Shown one piece after another: positions 55,368 to 64,000 of a DNA stretch of 64,000 nt. The stretch is from DATGEP01 sp035310125 (lineage in GTDB: Bacteria > Chloroflexota > Ktedonobacteria > Ktedonobacterales > JADMIN01). The notes under the pieces are model-generated. The model was not told where the DNA came from and did no database searches. It worked only from the letters and a program-made list of their open reading frames with translations. Both the position numbers and the translations under genes were made by a program. The stretch spans positions 14,930-78,929 of the forward strand of contig DATGEP010000346.1 in NCBI GenBank assembly GCA_035310125.1, written 5' to 3'. The first letter of the stretch is position 1. The number at the start of each line of letters is the position of its first letter.

Positions 55368-55397
55368 TTGACAGCTAGCCCGAACCTTTCATATAGT
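55368..55397 (+). promoter_or_regulatory. Promoter of rny
   Basis: TTGACA (55368-55373), 18-base spacer, TATAGT (55392-55397). It diverges from the apt promoter about 30 bases away and gives a leader of about 105 bases. Confidence 0.8.
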
Positions 55398-55509
55398 GAG
55401 TGGAACCGCCAGTTCGAAGCGCGTCTATCCCTACGCGCAAGTAGGCGGAACCTGATACAACTGCCTCTCAGGTAGCTCGTGTGTTTGCCTCGCGGAGGTT
55501 CTCAATAAC

Positions 55510-57057
55510 GTGAATGGTTGGGAAATCGTTCTTGTAGTGCTCTTGTTCGGAGTGCTTCCAGGATTGGGGCTCGGTTTTTACAGCGGCCGGCTGCAAACGC
55601 AGCACCGCTACGACGACCAGATGCGCCAGCAAAAGGAGACGTCCGAAGCACGCATGCTGGAGATACAGCAACAGCAGCGTGACGCGCTACGAGAATCAAA
55701 AGACGAAACGCTGAAAATTCGTACCTCGCTCGAAAGCGAAGGGCGCGAGCGGCGAATGGAGATCAAGCGGCAGGAGCAGCGGCTTCAGCAGAAAGAGGAG
55801 GCTCTCGACCGTAAGACGGATAACATGGAGAAGCGTGAGCGTACGCTCCTCCAGCGCCAGCAAGAGCTTGAGACGTTGTATGCGGAGGCCGACGCGCTGC
55901 GCGAGCGGCGCACGGGCGAGCTGGAGCGGGTGGCACGGATGAGCCAGCAGGAAGCCCGCGCCGACCTTATCTCCGTCATTGAGGAGTCCGCCCGGCGCGA
56001 AGCGTCGCAACGGGCGCGACAAATCGAAATGGCGGCGCGGGAAGAAGCCGAAGCGCGAGCGCGGGAGCTGATTACACTCGCAATCCAGCGCTGCGCATCT
56101 GATCAGGTCTCCGATATCACCATCTCCGTCGTTCCGCTGCCGAACGACGAGATGAAGGGGCGCATTATCGGGCGCGAGGGCCGCAATATCCGCGCACTGG
56201 AAGCCGCCACCGGCGTTGACCTTATCATTGACGACACCCCCGAAGCAGTCATCCTCTCCGGTTTTGATCCCGTGCGCCGCGAGATTGCCCGCATCGCGCT
56301 TACCAAGCTCATTCTCGACGGACGTATTCATCCGGCACGCATCGAAGAGGTGGTAGCGAAAGCCCAACAGGAGGTCGAGAACGTCGTCCGTGAGGAAGGC
56401 GAGCGCGCCTGCATGGAAGCCAATGTCACGAACCTGCCGCCTGAGCTGGTACGTATTATCGGACGCCTACATTTCCGCACCAGCTACGGCCAGAATGTGC
56501 TCAACCACTCCATCGAAGTCTCCGTGCTGGCCGCCACCATCGCCGCCGAGCTGGGCGCCGATGTCGCGGTCTGCAAGGTAGCGGGGCTGCTCCACGACCT
56601 GGGCAAAGCGATTGACCAGGAAGTCGAGGGGCCACACCACCTCATCAGCGGCGAGATTGCCCGCCGTTTCAACCGCTCACCCAAAGTCATCCACGCCATC
56701 GTAGCCCACCATGCCACCGAGGCCGAGCCACAGTCCCTCGAAGCTGCCATCGTTCAGGCCGCTGACGCGATTTCCGCGGCCCGGCCCGGCGCACGGCGCG
56801 AAACGATAGATCTCTATATCAAGCGCCTGGAAATGTTGGAGAGCATCGCCAACTCCTTCACCGGCGTGGAAAAGTCGTTTGCCATCCAGGCGGGCCGCGA
56901 AGTACGCATTCTCGTCAAGCCGGAGGAGATTGACGAGCTTTCGGCGTCGCAGCTCGCGCGCGACGTGGCGCGCAAAATCGAGGAGAGTATGGACTATCCC
57001 GGCCAGATCAAAGTGACGGTGGTACGCGAGACACGCTCCATAGATTACGCGAAGTGA
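55510..57057 (+). CDS. rny: Ribonuclease Y
   Basis: A membrane-anchored endoribonuclease that starts mRNA decay. The order of parts is typical: an N-terminal helix ([20 protein letters not shown]), a long coiled coil rich in Glu, Gln and Arg to about residue 200, a KH domain with [17 protein letters not shown] near 220, and an HD domain with HSIEVS and [10 protein letters not shown] near 360. Length of 515 matches the family. The GTG is supported by CGGAGG eleven bases upstream. The next gene overlaps or abuts it. Confidence 0.96.
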   Translation: MNGWEIVLVVLLFGVLPGLGLGFYSGRLQTQHRYDDQMRQQKETSEARMLEIQQQQRDALRESKDETLKIRTSLESEGRERRMEIKRQEQRLQQKEEALDRKTDNMEKRERTLLQRQQELETLYAEADALRERRTGELERVARMSQQEARADLISVIEESARREASQRARQIEMAAREEAEARARELITLAIQRCASDQVSDITISVVPLPNDEMKGRIIGREGRNIRALEAATGVDLIIDDTPEAVILSGFDPVRREIARIALTKLILDGRIHPARIEEVVAKAQQEVENVVREEGERACMEANVTNLPPELVRIIGRLHFRTSYGQNVLNHSIEVSVLAATIAAELGADVAVCKVAGLLHDLGKAIDQEVEGPHHLISGEIARRFNRSPKVIHAIVAHHATEAEPQSLEAAIVQAADAISAARPGARRETIDLYIKRLEMLESIANSFTGVEKSFAIQAGREVRILVKPEEIDELSASQLARDVARKIEESMDYPGQIKVTVVRETRSIDYAK

Positions 57058-57071
57058 GAAGCGAGGCGTCT

Positions 57072-57953
57072 GTGGCGAACACGATTGACTTGCATACGCA
57101 CTCGACGGCCTCCGATGGCCTCTATGCGCCAGCCGAAGTGGTGCGGTTGGCGCGAGAGGCTGGTCTGGCGCGCATCGGGCTGGTGGACCACGACACCACC
57201 GGCGGTCTCGACGAAGCGCTGGAGGCAGGCGACAAGCTAGGCGTCACAGTCGTGCCAGGTATTGAGATCAACACCGACCTGCCCCATAAACGGGGTGAGG
57301 CGCACGTGCTCGGTTACTATATCGAATATGAGTCGCCCGACTTCCAGCGGGCGTTGACCATACTGCGAGAGGCGCGCGTGCGGCGTGGCGAGCGTATCGT
57401 GGAGCGGCTGCGCGAGCAGGGACTCGACATCACCTGGGAACGTGTCCGCGAGATCGCGCGAGGCTCCGTTGGCCGGCCACATATTGCGCGGGCGCTGATC
57501 GAGAAGGGGTATGCCACGGATGTGAGCAACGCCTTCGATACCTGGCTCTCGCCAGGCAGACCGGGCTATATTCCGCGCTACAAGCTGGCGCCGGAGGATG
57601 CGGTGCGGCTCATCAAGTCGGTTCGCGGCGTCCCAGTGCTGGCGCACCCCGCATACATCCCTGACCTTGAAGCGCAGATCCTCCCGTCGCTCGTCATGGC
57701 AGGTCTGCAAGGGCTGGAATGCTACTACGGCGAGTATGACGACGCCACCGTCGCACGCCTGCTCAGGCTCGCCGACATCTACGGGCTTGTTCCCACTGGT
57801 GGCAGCGACTACCACGGCCCCAACATGCACCCCACGCCCCTTGGTGGCCGGCACGTGCCCCAAAGCTCGGCGGAGCGTCTGGAGCGCACCGGCGCCTTCA
57901 ACCACAAGCTCCCCGCCGAGGCGTTTACGCTTCCCGAGCCAAAGAATAGCTAA
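57072..57953 (+). CDS. PHP-domain phosphoesterase (RNase AM/TrpH-like)
   Basis: A 293-residue metal-dependent phosphoesterase of the polymerase-and-histidinol-phosphatase family; relatives digest 3',5'-bisphosphates or RNA from the 5' end. Metal ligands are visible in IDLHTHSTASDG, LVDHDTTGG, VPGIEINTD, LAHPAY and GGSDYHGPN. The GTG used has GAGGCG five bases upstream; an in-frame GTG 18 bases earlier overlaps the rny stop and is also possible. The pairing with rny suggests a role in RNA turnover. Confidence 0.88.
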   Translation: MANTIDLHTHSTASDGLYAPAEVVRLAREAGLARIGLVDHDTTGGLDEALEAGDKLGVTVVPGIEINTDLPHKRGEAHVLGYYIEYESPDFQRALTILREARVRRGERIVERLREQGLDITWERVREIARGSVGRPHIARALIEKGYATDVSNAFDTWLSPGRPGYIPRYKLAPEDAVRLIKSVRGVPVLAHPAYIPDLEAQILPSLVMAGLQGLECYYGEYDDATVARLLRLADIYGLVPTGGSDYHGPNMHPTPLGGRHVPQSSAERLERTGAFNHKLPAEAFTLPEPKNS

Positions 57954-58104
57954 CCGCTGGGCTTCACCCTTAGCGGTCCCGGCGAAAATCGAGATTGGCC
58001 TGCGCAGGCGGGCTTATTGTAACGACTTCGTAGGGGCCCGTCCGCCCGCCGCCCATAAGTGCGGCTTTAGAGCCTCTGAGGGCGTTTCATATGGAGAAAA
58101 CAGC

Positions 58105-58899
58105 ATGACAGAAACCAGTGCTGTGTGGACGGGCAAAGCCAGCAGCTACGATCGGGCGCGTCCGACACCGCCACCAACTTTGCTCGATCTGCTGACGCAG
58201 GTGATCCACCTGCCGCACCCTGCCCTGGTGGTGGATATGGGCAGCGGGAGCGGACTGTCCACCGCGATCTGGGGGGAGCGAGCTGAGCGGGTGATCGGGA
58301 TCGAACCCAATGCCGACATGCGCCAAGAGGCCCTCCGCAAACTCGAGGGCCATCCCTACGCGGCACATATCGAGTATTGCGAGGGGCTTGCGCATCAGAC
58401 GGGCCTGCCGGATGGATGTGCGGATATGGTCACATGTGCCCAAGCGTTCCATTGGATGGAACCGACTGCGACCCTGGCCGAGGTCGCGCGGATTCTGCGA
58501 CCAGGCGGACTCTTTGCGGCGTATGACTATGATGCACCGCCAACTCTCCATTGGGAGCTGGATCGGCTCGCCCTGGAGGTTATTGAACGCTTTGTAGCGC
58601 TGATCCGGGAGCGCGGACTGACTCACACCCTCACGATCTGGCCGAAGAACAAATCTCTCGACCCCCTGCGCGAGAGCGGTCACTTCCGCTTCACCCGTGA
58701 GGTGATGCTGCATTCTATCGAGCACGGAGACGCGGCACGGTATCTGGAGATGATGCGGAGCAATGCGTTCAGCCAGCAGTTCCAGTTCACCGAACAAGAG
58801 ACCGGTTTTGACCGCCTCAGTATCGCTGCGTTCCAATTTCTCGGGTCCGAATCCATCCCCTGGTATTGGAGTTACCGCGTCCGCATCGGAATCAAGTGA
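58105..58899 (+). CDS. Class I SAM-dependent methyltransferase
   Basis: A 264-residue protein with a Methyltransf_11-type core: motif I VVDMGSGSGLSTAIW near 43, the acidic motif II end VIGIEPNADMRQEAL near 65, and DMVTCAQAFHWMEPTATLAEVARILRPGG near 110-140. The substrate is unknown; small molecules are usual for this group. The start follows TGGAGAAAACAGC; a far longer frame continues upstream through the PHP gene in another phase and is not real. It stands alone. Confidence 0.87.
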   Translation: MTETSAVWTGKASSYDRARPTPPPTLLDLLTQVIHLPHPALVVDMGSGSGLSTAIWGERAERVIGIEPNADMRQEALRKLEGHPYAAHIEYCEGLAHQTGLPDGCADMVTCAQAFHWMEPTATLAEVARILRPGGLFAAYDYDAPPTLHWELDRLALEVIERFVALIRERGLTHTLTIWPKNKSLDPLRESGHFRFTREVMLHSIEHGDAARYLEMMRSNAFSQQFQFTEQETGFDRLSIAAFQFLGSESIPWYWSYRVRIGIK

Positions 58900-58987
58900 A
58901 TCCTCTCGTTGATGAGATGCAACCCGCTTCTTCGTTTAAAGGATGCATGGTTTTCTCAGGTGTTCTTAGCCACCAACTCTATGCGCG

Positions 58988-59016
58988 TTGACATCGGGAT
59001 GGGCGCATGTTAAGCT
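58988..59016 (+). promoter_or_regulatory. Promoter of the rpsP operon
   Basis: TTGACA, a 17-base spacer and TAAGCT (weak -10). A hairpin GCCCGGC (59027-59033) with GCCGGGC (59044-59050) lies in the leader, 58 bases before rpsP. Confidence 0.6.
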
Positions 59017-59107
59017 AGATAGGCTTGCCCGGCGCGCGGCTGTGCCGGGCGTTTGCCGCATCTTCAGCATAGCCAGTCCCAGAATAGACGGAGGATGATT
59101 CCACAAC

Positions 59108-59374
59108 ATGGTCAAGATTCGCCTGATGCGAACCGGAATGAAGGGCGCTCCTAGCTATCGCGTCGTCGTCGCCGACGCACGCTCTCCTCGAGATGGACGC
59201 ATCATCGAGAACATTGGCTGGTACAACCCGCGAACCGAGCCTTCTACCATCCAGATTGATGCGGACCGTGCCCGCCACTGGCTCCAGGTCGGCGCGCAGC
59301 CGTCTGAGTCCGTGCGGTCGCTGCTGGTCCGTGCCAATGTGATCGAGCGGCCAAATTACGAGGCGGCAAAGTAG
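59108..59374 (+). CDS. rpsP: 30S ribosomal protein S16
   Basis: An 88-residue ribosomal protein with the usual start [20 protein letters not shown], followed by [20 protein letters not shown] and [15 protein letters not shown]. Length is typical. It heads the rpsP-khpA-rimM set, an order widely kept in bacteria; trmD and rplS, which often follow, are absent here. Confidence 0.97.
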   Translation: MVKIRLMRTGMKGAPSYRVVVADARSPRDGRIIENIGWYNPRTEPSTIQIDADRARHWLQVGAQPSESVRSLLVRANVIERPNYEAAK

Positions 59375-59452
59375 GGCCAATACGCCCACTCGCGTGCCCG
59401 CAGTCGCATACAGGCATGCGGAATGCGGCGCAGAGCCGCCACGGAGAGAACC

Positions 59453-59710
59453 ATGCAAGGCCTCATCGAGTTCATCGCTCGCAATCTCGTGGATGCGCCG
59501 GAAGCGGTCGAGGTTCACACCATTCGCGACGACCGCTACGCCACCGTCCTGCGGCTTAAAGTCGAGAACGGCGATCTCGGCAAGGTCATTGGCCGGCAGG
59601 GACGTGTCGCCAAGAGCATGCGCAACCTGATGCGCGTCTCCGGCGCGCTTCAGGGCAAGCGTCATGTGGGGCTGGAGATTGATGAGCGAACCGAGGAAAG
59701 CATCGAATAA
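59453..59710 (+). CDS. khpA: KH-domain RNA-binding protein
   Basis: An 85-residue single KH-domain protein with VIGRQGRVAKSMRNLMR, the GxxG loop of KH domains. Members bind RNA and influence cell growth and small-RNA function in Gram-positive bacteria. The start follows GGAGAGAACC; a frame 30 bases longer was rejected. Its end overlaps the rimM start by 29 bases. Confidence 0.93.
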   Translation: MQGLIEFIARNLVDAPEAVEVHTIRDDRYATVLRLKVENGDLGKVIGRQGRVAKSMRNLMRVSGALQGKRHVGLEIDERTEESIE

Positions 59711-60266
59711 TCCAGGCGCCGCGGACACCATCCGCGACGACACGCGGGACTGGGTTGCCATTGGCGAGGTGATCGGAACATTTGGCATTTCCGGCGAGCT
59801 CAAAGTCATGCCGCTTACCGATTTTCCTGAACGTTTCGAGCGCACGCCAACTGTGTATGTGGCCGAGAAGCGAACGCCTTTCCGCGTCCTCGAAGCCCGC
59901 CCGCACAAGCAGTACATCCTCCTCCGTCTCCAGGGCGTCGCGGATGTTGACGCCGCCGAGCGCCTGCGCGGCGCCGGCCTCTGGATCCCCGCCGACCAGA
60001 TTACCGCGCTGCCCCTCGATCAGTTCTACGTGCATGATCTCATAGGCATGCGCGTGCGCCATGTGAATGGCGACGAGTTGGGTACCGTCGCCGATGTGCT
60101 CAGCTCACCCGGAAATGATCTGTTCGTCATCCAAACTCCAGACGGAAGGGAAGTCCTCGTGCCTGCCGTCAAGGCATTTATACCATCCATAGACAAGAGC
60201 GCCCGTATCATCACTGTAGACCCCATTCCCGGCCTATTCGACGATGCAGCGGAAGACGCCACATAA
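59682..60266 (+). CDS. rimM: Ribosome maturation factor RimM
   Basis: A 194-residue protein needed for 30S head assembly, binding S19. VAIGEVIGTFGISGELKVMPLTDFPERF is the RimM N-terminal domain and FYVHDLIGMRV plus LVPAVKAFIPSID the PRC-barrel-like C-terminal domain. The ATG follows CTGGAG by four bases, inside the end of khpA, so translation is probably coupled. Confidence 0.95.
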   Translation: MSEPRKASNNPGAADTIRDDTRDWVAIGEVIGTFGISGELKVMPLTDFPERFERTPTVYVAEKRTPFRVLEARPHKQYILLRLQGVADVDAAERLRGAGLWIPADQITALPLDQFYVHDLIGMRVRHVNGDELGTVADVLSSPGNDLFVIQTPDGREVLVPAVKAFIPSIDKSARIITVDPIPGLFDDAAEDAT

Positions 60267-60350
60267 TAGATAATGTGCCTCAGGCGCGCTCTAGACGCCG
60301 CCCGGTATGCTATAAGGCAAGGCGCTCATACCGCCATATTGGCAAAAATC

Positions 60351-60379
60351 TTGACCGGGCAGTATGTCTATGCTATCCT
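60351..60379 (+). promoter_or_regulatory. Promoter of the Ser/Thr kinase gene
   Basis: TTGACC (60351-60356), 17-base spacer, TATCCT (60374-60379), about 95 bases ahead of the kinase start. Confidence 0.7.
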
Positions 60380-60472
60380 GACGCTGGCTGCCGCACAAAA
60401 GTGTCGCGTGGTCACACAGGGTACAGTCATCGGGCGCCGTTCAGCGAGGCGTTCGGGTAAAAGGAGTGCTTG

Positions 60473-62401
60473 GTGCCGCAATCAGCATCGCAAGCAACGC
60501 TCACTCCCGGCACAGTGCTGAGTCGCCGCTATCGTATCGAACAGCTCATCGGCAGCGGCGGGTACGCCAGCGTGTACCGCGCCTCCGATCTGACGTTCGG
60601 CCACGAGCGCGCCATCAAAGAAGTCTCCGATCCCGATCCTGGAGTCCGCACGCAGTTCCGCCTGGAAGCCGAGCTGCTCATCAATTCGCGCCATCGAAAT
60701 ATCCCGCACGGTTATCACCTCATCGAGGATATGAACCGCCTCTTCCTGGTCATGGACTACGTGCAAGGCAAAGACCTCGAAGAGCTGCTCAACGAAAACC
60801 TGACCCAACGGCAGCGTCCTCTTGACGAGGCGCAGGTGCTGCGCTGGGCGATTGATATCTGCGGCGCTCTGCAAGAGATGCATACCCTGCGTGTGCCCGT
60901 TTTTCATCGCGACATAAAGCCCGCTAACATCAAGATCACACCGGATGGCACGCCGATCCTGATTGACTTTGGCCTCGCCAAGCTCCATCAGAAGGGACCG
61001 ACGATGACCGCCGCGCAGGGTGTCTCGCCTGGCTTCGCGCCGCCTGAGCAGTACATGGCGCGAGGGCGCACCGACGCGCGCACGGATATTTACGGCCTCG
61101 GCGCGACACTCTACGCCTGCCTCACCGGCAAAGATCCACCAGAGGCGCCCTCGCGCCTGCTCGCGCAGACCGGCGCGGGCGGCGGCGGCCAGTCGCTGGT
61201 CGCGCCGAAGCGGCTGAATAATCGCATCAGCGACGAAACCGACCGCGTCATCATGAAGGCGCTGGAGCTTTCACCCGCTAATCGCCAGCAGTCCGTGCGT
61301 GAGCTGCGCGAAGACTTGAGTGCGGCACAGGCGCGACTCACCAAAGGTGTCGGCGATACCACGATGGTGATGGGCTCGACGTGCCCGCGCTGCGGTACGC
61401 AGAATCGTCCTGATGCGGCCAAGTGCGTTCACTGCGGCGCCTCGCTGCGCACACCGGATGGCGCTCGTGGTGGGTCACTTCCTGAGAGCACGGGCAAGCG
61501 CTCCATTGCACCCGCACCGCCTGGGCTACGCGCGAATGCCAAGGTTCCGGCCCCACCCGCCAACCGCTTCAGTGGACTCCCGCAAACTGACGTCGCGCTC
61601 AGTGCCCGCTCGGGAAAACAACAGGCCATATTGAATGGACAGCAGCGTACTGGGAAACAACCCGCCGCAAACATAGATGGACGGTCCGGCAAGCAGCCCG
61701 TGGTCGCACTCGATGGGCGCACGGGGAAACAGGCCGCCGCGAGTCTTGATGGGCGGTCCGGCAAACAGCCTGCTGCGAGTCTTGATGGGCGATCAGGTAA
61801 ACAGGCCGCATTGCCGGCGCTCAGTGAGGTCGGCGGCACAGCTGCGGCCACCGCTCTAGCCGTTCCAGCGCTGACACGCGACGGTGCGATGGTGCCGCTG
61901 CCTTCCAAGGCGGGACGCGAGGTGCCAGCAAAAAAGGCGGATGCGACGGCAAACCTTGGGCGATCATGGATTCACCTTGGCACGACACCGCTGTCCACCT
62001 TCGGCAAAGTCATGCTCGTGCTCTCGGTGGTCGAATTTATCTGGGGTGTCTTCGTTCTCGTGCTGGGCGGCATCGCGATTGCCACACGAGCCAGCGGTAC
62101 GCTGCCAGTGGCACAGCTCGTCATTGGATGGCTCATCGTTATTGTCTTTGCCAGCATCCTGGGTGCGCAAGCAGTCACGCGGCCTATCTACCGCCGTGGC
62201 ACGCTGGCGCCGGTGCGACGCGGCTTCCAGGGCTTCGGTTTGGTGCTCTACTCGCTCGCCGTACACGGTGTCGCGATTTGGGGCGCGAACATCTTCCAAA
62301 CGAGTCAGGGGAACACGACGCTCGCCATCATCTCGTTCATGCTTTTCGGCGTGAATGTGCTGGTCGTCGGGGCGCTGGCCATCATCAATACGTTGGGGTG
62401 A
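60473..62401 (+). CDS. Membrane Ser/Thr protein kinase with zinc ribbon and tandem repeats
   Basis: A 642-residue eukaryotic-type kinase. The kinase domain spans about 20-285: LIGSGGYASVYRA, the ATP lysine in RAIKEV, HRDIKPANIK, and IDFGLAK, all intact. A zinc ribbon follows (CPRCGTQNRPDAAKCVHCG near 305). A linker of about 150 residues contains six repeats of a 12-residue LDGRSGKQPAAS-type unit. Three or four membrane helices close the protein (about 505-640). Kinase inside, with an unusual C-terminal membrane module. The GTG start has AAGGAG upstream; an in-frame TTG one codon earlier is less well spaced. Confidence 0.92.
   Translation: MPQSASQATLTPGTVLSRRYRIEQLIGSGGYASVYRASDLTFGHERAIKEVSDPDPGVRTQFRLEAELLINSRHRNIPHGYHLIEDMNRLFLVMDYVQGKDLEELLNENLTQRQRPLDEAQVLRWAIDICGALQEMHTLRVPVFHRDIKPANIKITPDGTPILIDFGLAKLHQKGPTMTAAQGVSPGFAPPEQYMARGRTDARTDIYGLGATLYACLTGKDPPEAPSRLLAQTGAGGGGQSLVAPKRLNNRISDETDRVIMKALELSPANRQQSVRELREDLSAAQARLTKGVGDTTMVMGSTCPRCGTQNRPDAAKCVHCGASLRTPDGARGGSLPESTGKRSIAPAPPGLRANAKVPAPPANRFSGLPQTDVALSARSGKQQAILNGQQRTGKQPAANIDGRSGKQPVVALDGRTGKQAAASLDGRSGKQPAASLDGRSGKQAALPALSEVGGTAAATALAVPALTRDGAMVPLPSKAGREVPAKKADATANLGRSWIHLGTTPLSTFGKVMLVLSVVEFIWGVFVLVLGGIAIATRASGTLPVAQLVIGWLIVIVFASILGAQAVTRPIYRRGTLAPVRRGFQGFGLVLYSLAVHGVAIWGANIFQTSQGNTTLAIISFMLFGVNVLVVGALAIINTLG
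61607..61808. repeat. Imperfect 36-bp tandem repeats inside the kinase gene
   Basis: About six in-frame units encode RSGKQ or RTGKQ followed by a short Ala-rich segment and LDG. The last three copies are nearly identical at the DNA level, which points to recent expansion. The units are basic and probably disordered. Confidence 0.85.
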
Positions 62402-62425
62402 GGGTGGCGGCACGAAGGACTGCCC

Positions 62426-63589
62426 ATGCCGAATGTGAACCCGTCTATCGCCTCGCAGCGGGCCAACCCAGCCTTTCATATCGGTGCGCTCGTGCATGGG
62501 CGCACCGATGTCATCCATTTGGAGTTCGGCGAGCCGGATTTCGCAACGCCCGCGCACATCGTCGAAGCCGCACAGCGCTCGATCCGCGACGAGCGCCAGG
62601 GATATGGCCCAGGCAACGGCATGCTATGGCTCCGCGAGGCCATCGCGGCGCGTGTGGCCCGGGTCAACCGCTTCTCGGTCAAGCCCGACCAGATTGTCGT
62701 CACAGCGGGTGGCACCGGTGCGCTCATGTCCTCGCTGCTCTGCCTCTGCGAGCCAGGAGACGACGTGCTGGTGCCCGATCCCGCCTGGGCTGGTTACGAT
62801 GCGATGCTGGCAAACGCGGGTGTGCGCAAAGTGTACTACCCGCTTCGCCCAGACAATGGCTGGCTGCCTGATCTGGAAGCGCTCGAAAGAGTCCTCACCT
62901 CGCGCAGCCGTGTGCTGATCCTGAACTCGCCATCCAACCCTGGTGGCGGCGTCTTTCCGAGGGAGACGATAGCCCAGCTCATGGAGTTCGCCCGCAAACA
63001 CGATGTGTGGGTGCTCGCGGACGAGTGCTACGACGAGTTTGTGTATGAGGGCGAACACACCAGCGCCGCACTATTTGACACTGATAGCCGCGTCTTGACG
63101 GTGGGCACCTGCTCGAAAGCGTACGCCATGACAGGCTGGCGTGTCGGGTGGGTGGCCGCGCCTCCGGCGCTCGCGCCGCTCCTCGCGCTTGCCACCGCTG
63201 CCCAGGTCAACAATCTCCCGCTCTTTGTCCAGCGCGCCGCCGACGCGGCTCTTCGCGGCCCACAGGACTGCGTGCGTGAGATGGCGGCGGCCTATCGCTC
63301 CCGCCGCGACCTCGCGATGCAGCTGCTTCGGCGGCATGGAATAGACGAATACGAGCCGCACGGCGCATTCTACCTGCTCATCCGCATATCGCAAGAAACC
63401 ACGCCGTGCGACAGCGTGGCCTTCGCCGAGGCGCTGATCCGGGAGCGCGCCATCGCCGTCTCACCTGGCGCGGCTTTCGGCCCCGGCACAGCGGCGTATG
63501 TGCGCGTCTCGCTCGCCAGCGATCCCGCTGCGCTGCGCGCGGGCATCGAAGGATTGCTGACGTTGAGCAACGGCTTCGTGGCAAGCTAG
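62426..63589 (+). CDS. Class I/II PLP aminotransferase
   Basis: A 387-residue fold-type I aminotransferase of the aspartate aminotransferase family. LEFGEPDFATPAHIVEAA near 32, VTAGGTGALMSSLLCLCEPGD near 93, ILNSPSNPGGGVFPRE near 165, and the PLP lysine in GTCSKAYAMTGWRVGW near 230 are intact, with RVSLASDP near the end holding the carboxylate-binding Arg. The amino-acid substrate is not clear. It starts 24 bases after the kinase stop and its last four bases overlap the end of the minus-strand gene beyond. Confidence 0.9.
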   Translation: MPNVNPSIASQRANPAFHIGALVHGRTDVIHLEFGEPDFATPAHIVEAAQRSIRDERQGYGPGNGMLWLREAIAARVARVNRFSVKPDQIVVTAGGTGALMSSLLCLCEPGDDVLVPDPAWAGYDAMLANAGVRKVYYPLRPDNGWLPDLEALERVLTSRSRVLILNSPSNPGGGVFPRETIAQLMEFARKHDVWVLADECYDEFVYEGEHTSAALFDTDSRVLTVGTCSKAYAMTGWRVGWVAAPPALAPLLALATAAQVNNLPLFVQRAADAALRGPQDCVREMAAAYRSRRDLAMQLLRRHGIDEYEPHGAFYLLIRISQETTPCDSVAFAEALIRERAIAVSPGAAFGPGTAAYVRVSLASDPAALRAGIEGLLTLSNGFVAS

Positions 63590-64000
63590 CTCAGACCGGC
63601 GTCGCGTACCATCGCCCCAACACGCGCCGCGCACTCGTCCAGATACGCCTGCCTATCCGCCGCGATGATGCTCTCCGCCCGCTCGATCAGCCGCGCGATA
63701 GCGGCCACGTTGGGCTGGGAGCCGGGATGTTTCAGCCGCACCTGGAGCGCGTACATCTCTGCCCACGCACCCGCCGACCTCGGCTGGAACAGCACCACCT
63801 CGCGGAAGCGCCGCATTGGCGTCGCCAGCACCTCCGCTGGATGGCTGAAAAAGCCCGCGAGCCGCCCGGCAATCTCTGCGATCAACTGCTCATCCATGCA
63901 GGCGGCGGTCAAGCAGTCACCAAGCTCGGAGTGCGCGGCGTAGAGGGGTCGCTCAAAAGCGATCTCGATCAGGTTGTGCGCCTTCCACCACCCCTGGTCT
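63586..64000 (-). CDS. Hypothetical protein, N-terminus beyond the window
   Basis: The frame is open to the right edge, giving at least 138 residues; an internal TTG or ATG near 63900 is unlikely to be the true start because coding-like sequence (WWKAHNLIEIAFERPLYAAH) continues upstream. The visible part is helical and soluble, with no recognised family. It converges with the aminotransferase gene, sharing four bases. Confidence 0.6.
   Translation of the reverse strand, partial: DQGWWKAHNLIEIAFERPLYAAHSELGDCLTAACMDEQLIAEIAGRLAGFFSHPAEVLATPMRRFREVVLFQPRSAGAWAEMYALQVRLKHPGSQPNVAAIARLIERAESIIAADRQAYLDECAARVGAMVRDAGLS

Overview
The window is high-GC bacterial chromosome, densely coding, with short intergenic gaps and many GTG/TTG starts backed by strong Shine-Dalgarno sites. 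No rRNA, tRNA, CRISPR array, insertion sequence or phage gene was found. Several features fit a Chloroflexota (Ktedonobacteria-like) host: an RNase Y gene followed by a PHP phosphoesterase gene, several GT-C membrane glycosyltransferases, a Ser/Thr kinase carrying a zinc ribbon and membrane helices, and a palindrome of the GTAGGGGCGCAC type. This is an inference from gene style; no taxonomic marker was compared.

Layout. (1) 1-5.6 kb, minus strand: a GntR regulator, then CoA-transferase, enoyl-CoA hydratase, iron alcohol dehydrogenase and a GH88 glycosidase cut by the left edge. (2) 6.1-9.6 kb: two small plus-strand genes, a disordered protein ending in a subtilase-propeptide-like domain, and an ArsR-type regulator. 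(3) 9.85-15.6 kb: a methionine operon, metX-metY-aspartate kinase-asd, preceded by two stacked RNA switches, a SAM-I riboswitch with terminator and then a T-box with an AUG specifier and a second terminator. (4) 15.6-27 kb, minus strand: membrane proteins and four GT-C glycosyltransferases interleaved with nth and hemB. (5) 27.2-31 kb, plus strand: a surface protein, a SIS-domain sugar isomerase-like protein, a membrane protein, and birA behind an unusual attenuated leader.

(6) 31.1-41.05 kb, minus strand: the most unusual region. One strong promoter precedes about nine genes: a short cyclase-like ORF, a class 1 isoprenoid enzyme-like protein, a SPASM-type protein without a radical SAM core, an ABC ATPase and MacB-type permease, a radical SAM/SPASM enzyme, a 53-residue precursor-like peptide ending in FVPAWGFGCGAGC, a PqqD-like plus M50-type membrane protease, and a DxDD-containing class II terpene cyclase-like protein. 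This reads as a RiPP gene cluster with two isoprenoid-type genes embedded in it.

(7) 41.3-47.1 kb, plus strand: a DUF5654-like membrane protein, a J-domain/zincin fusion, a phosphodiesterase, an adenosine deaminase-like protein, cystathionine beta-synthase and a thioredoxin-fold protein. (8) 47.4-53.5 kb: a complete oligopeptide-type ABC importer. (9) 53.6-64 kb: hypothetical genes and apt on minus, then rny, PHP phosphoesterase, a methyltransferase, rpsP-khpA-rimM, a Ser/Thr kinase and an aminotransferase on plus, and a minus-strand gene cut by the right edge.
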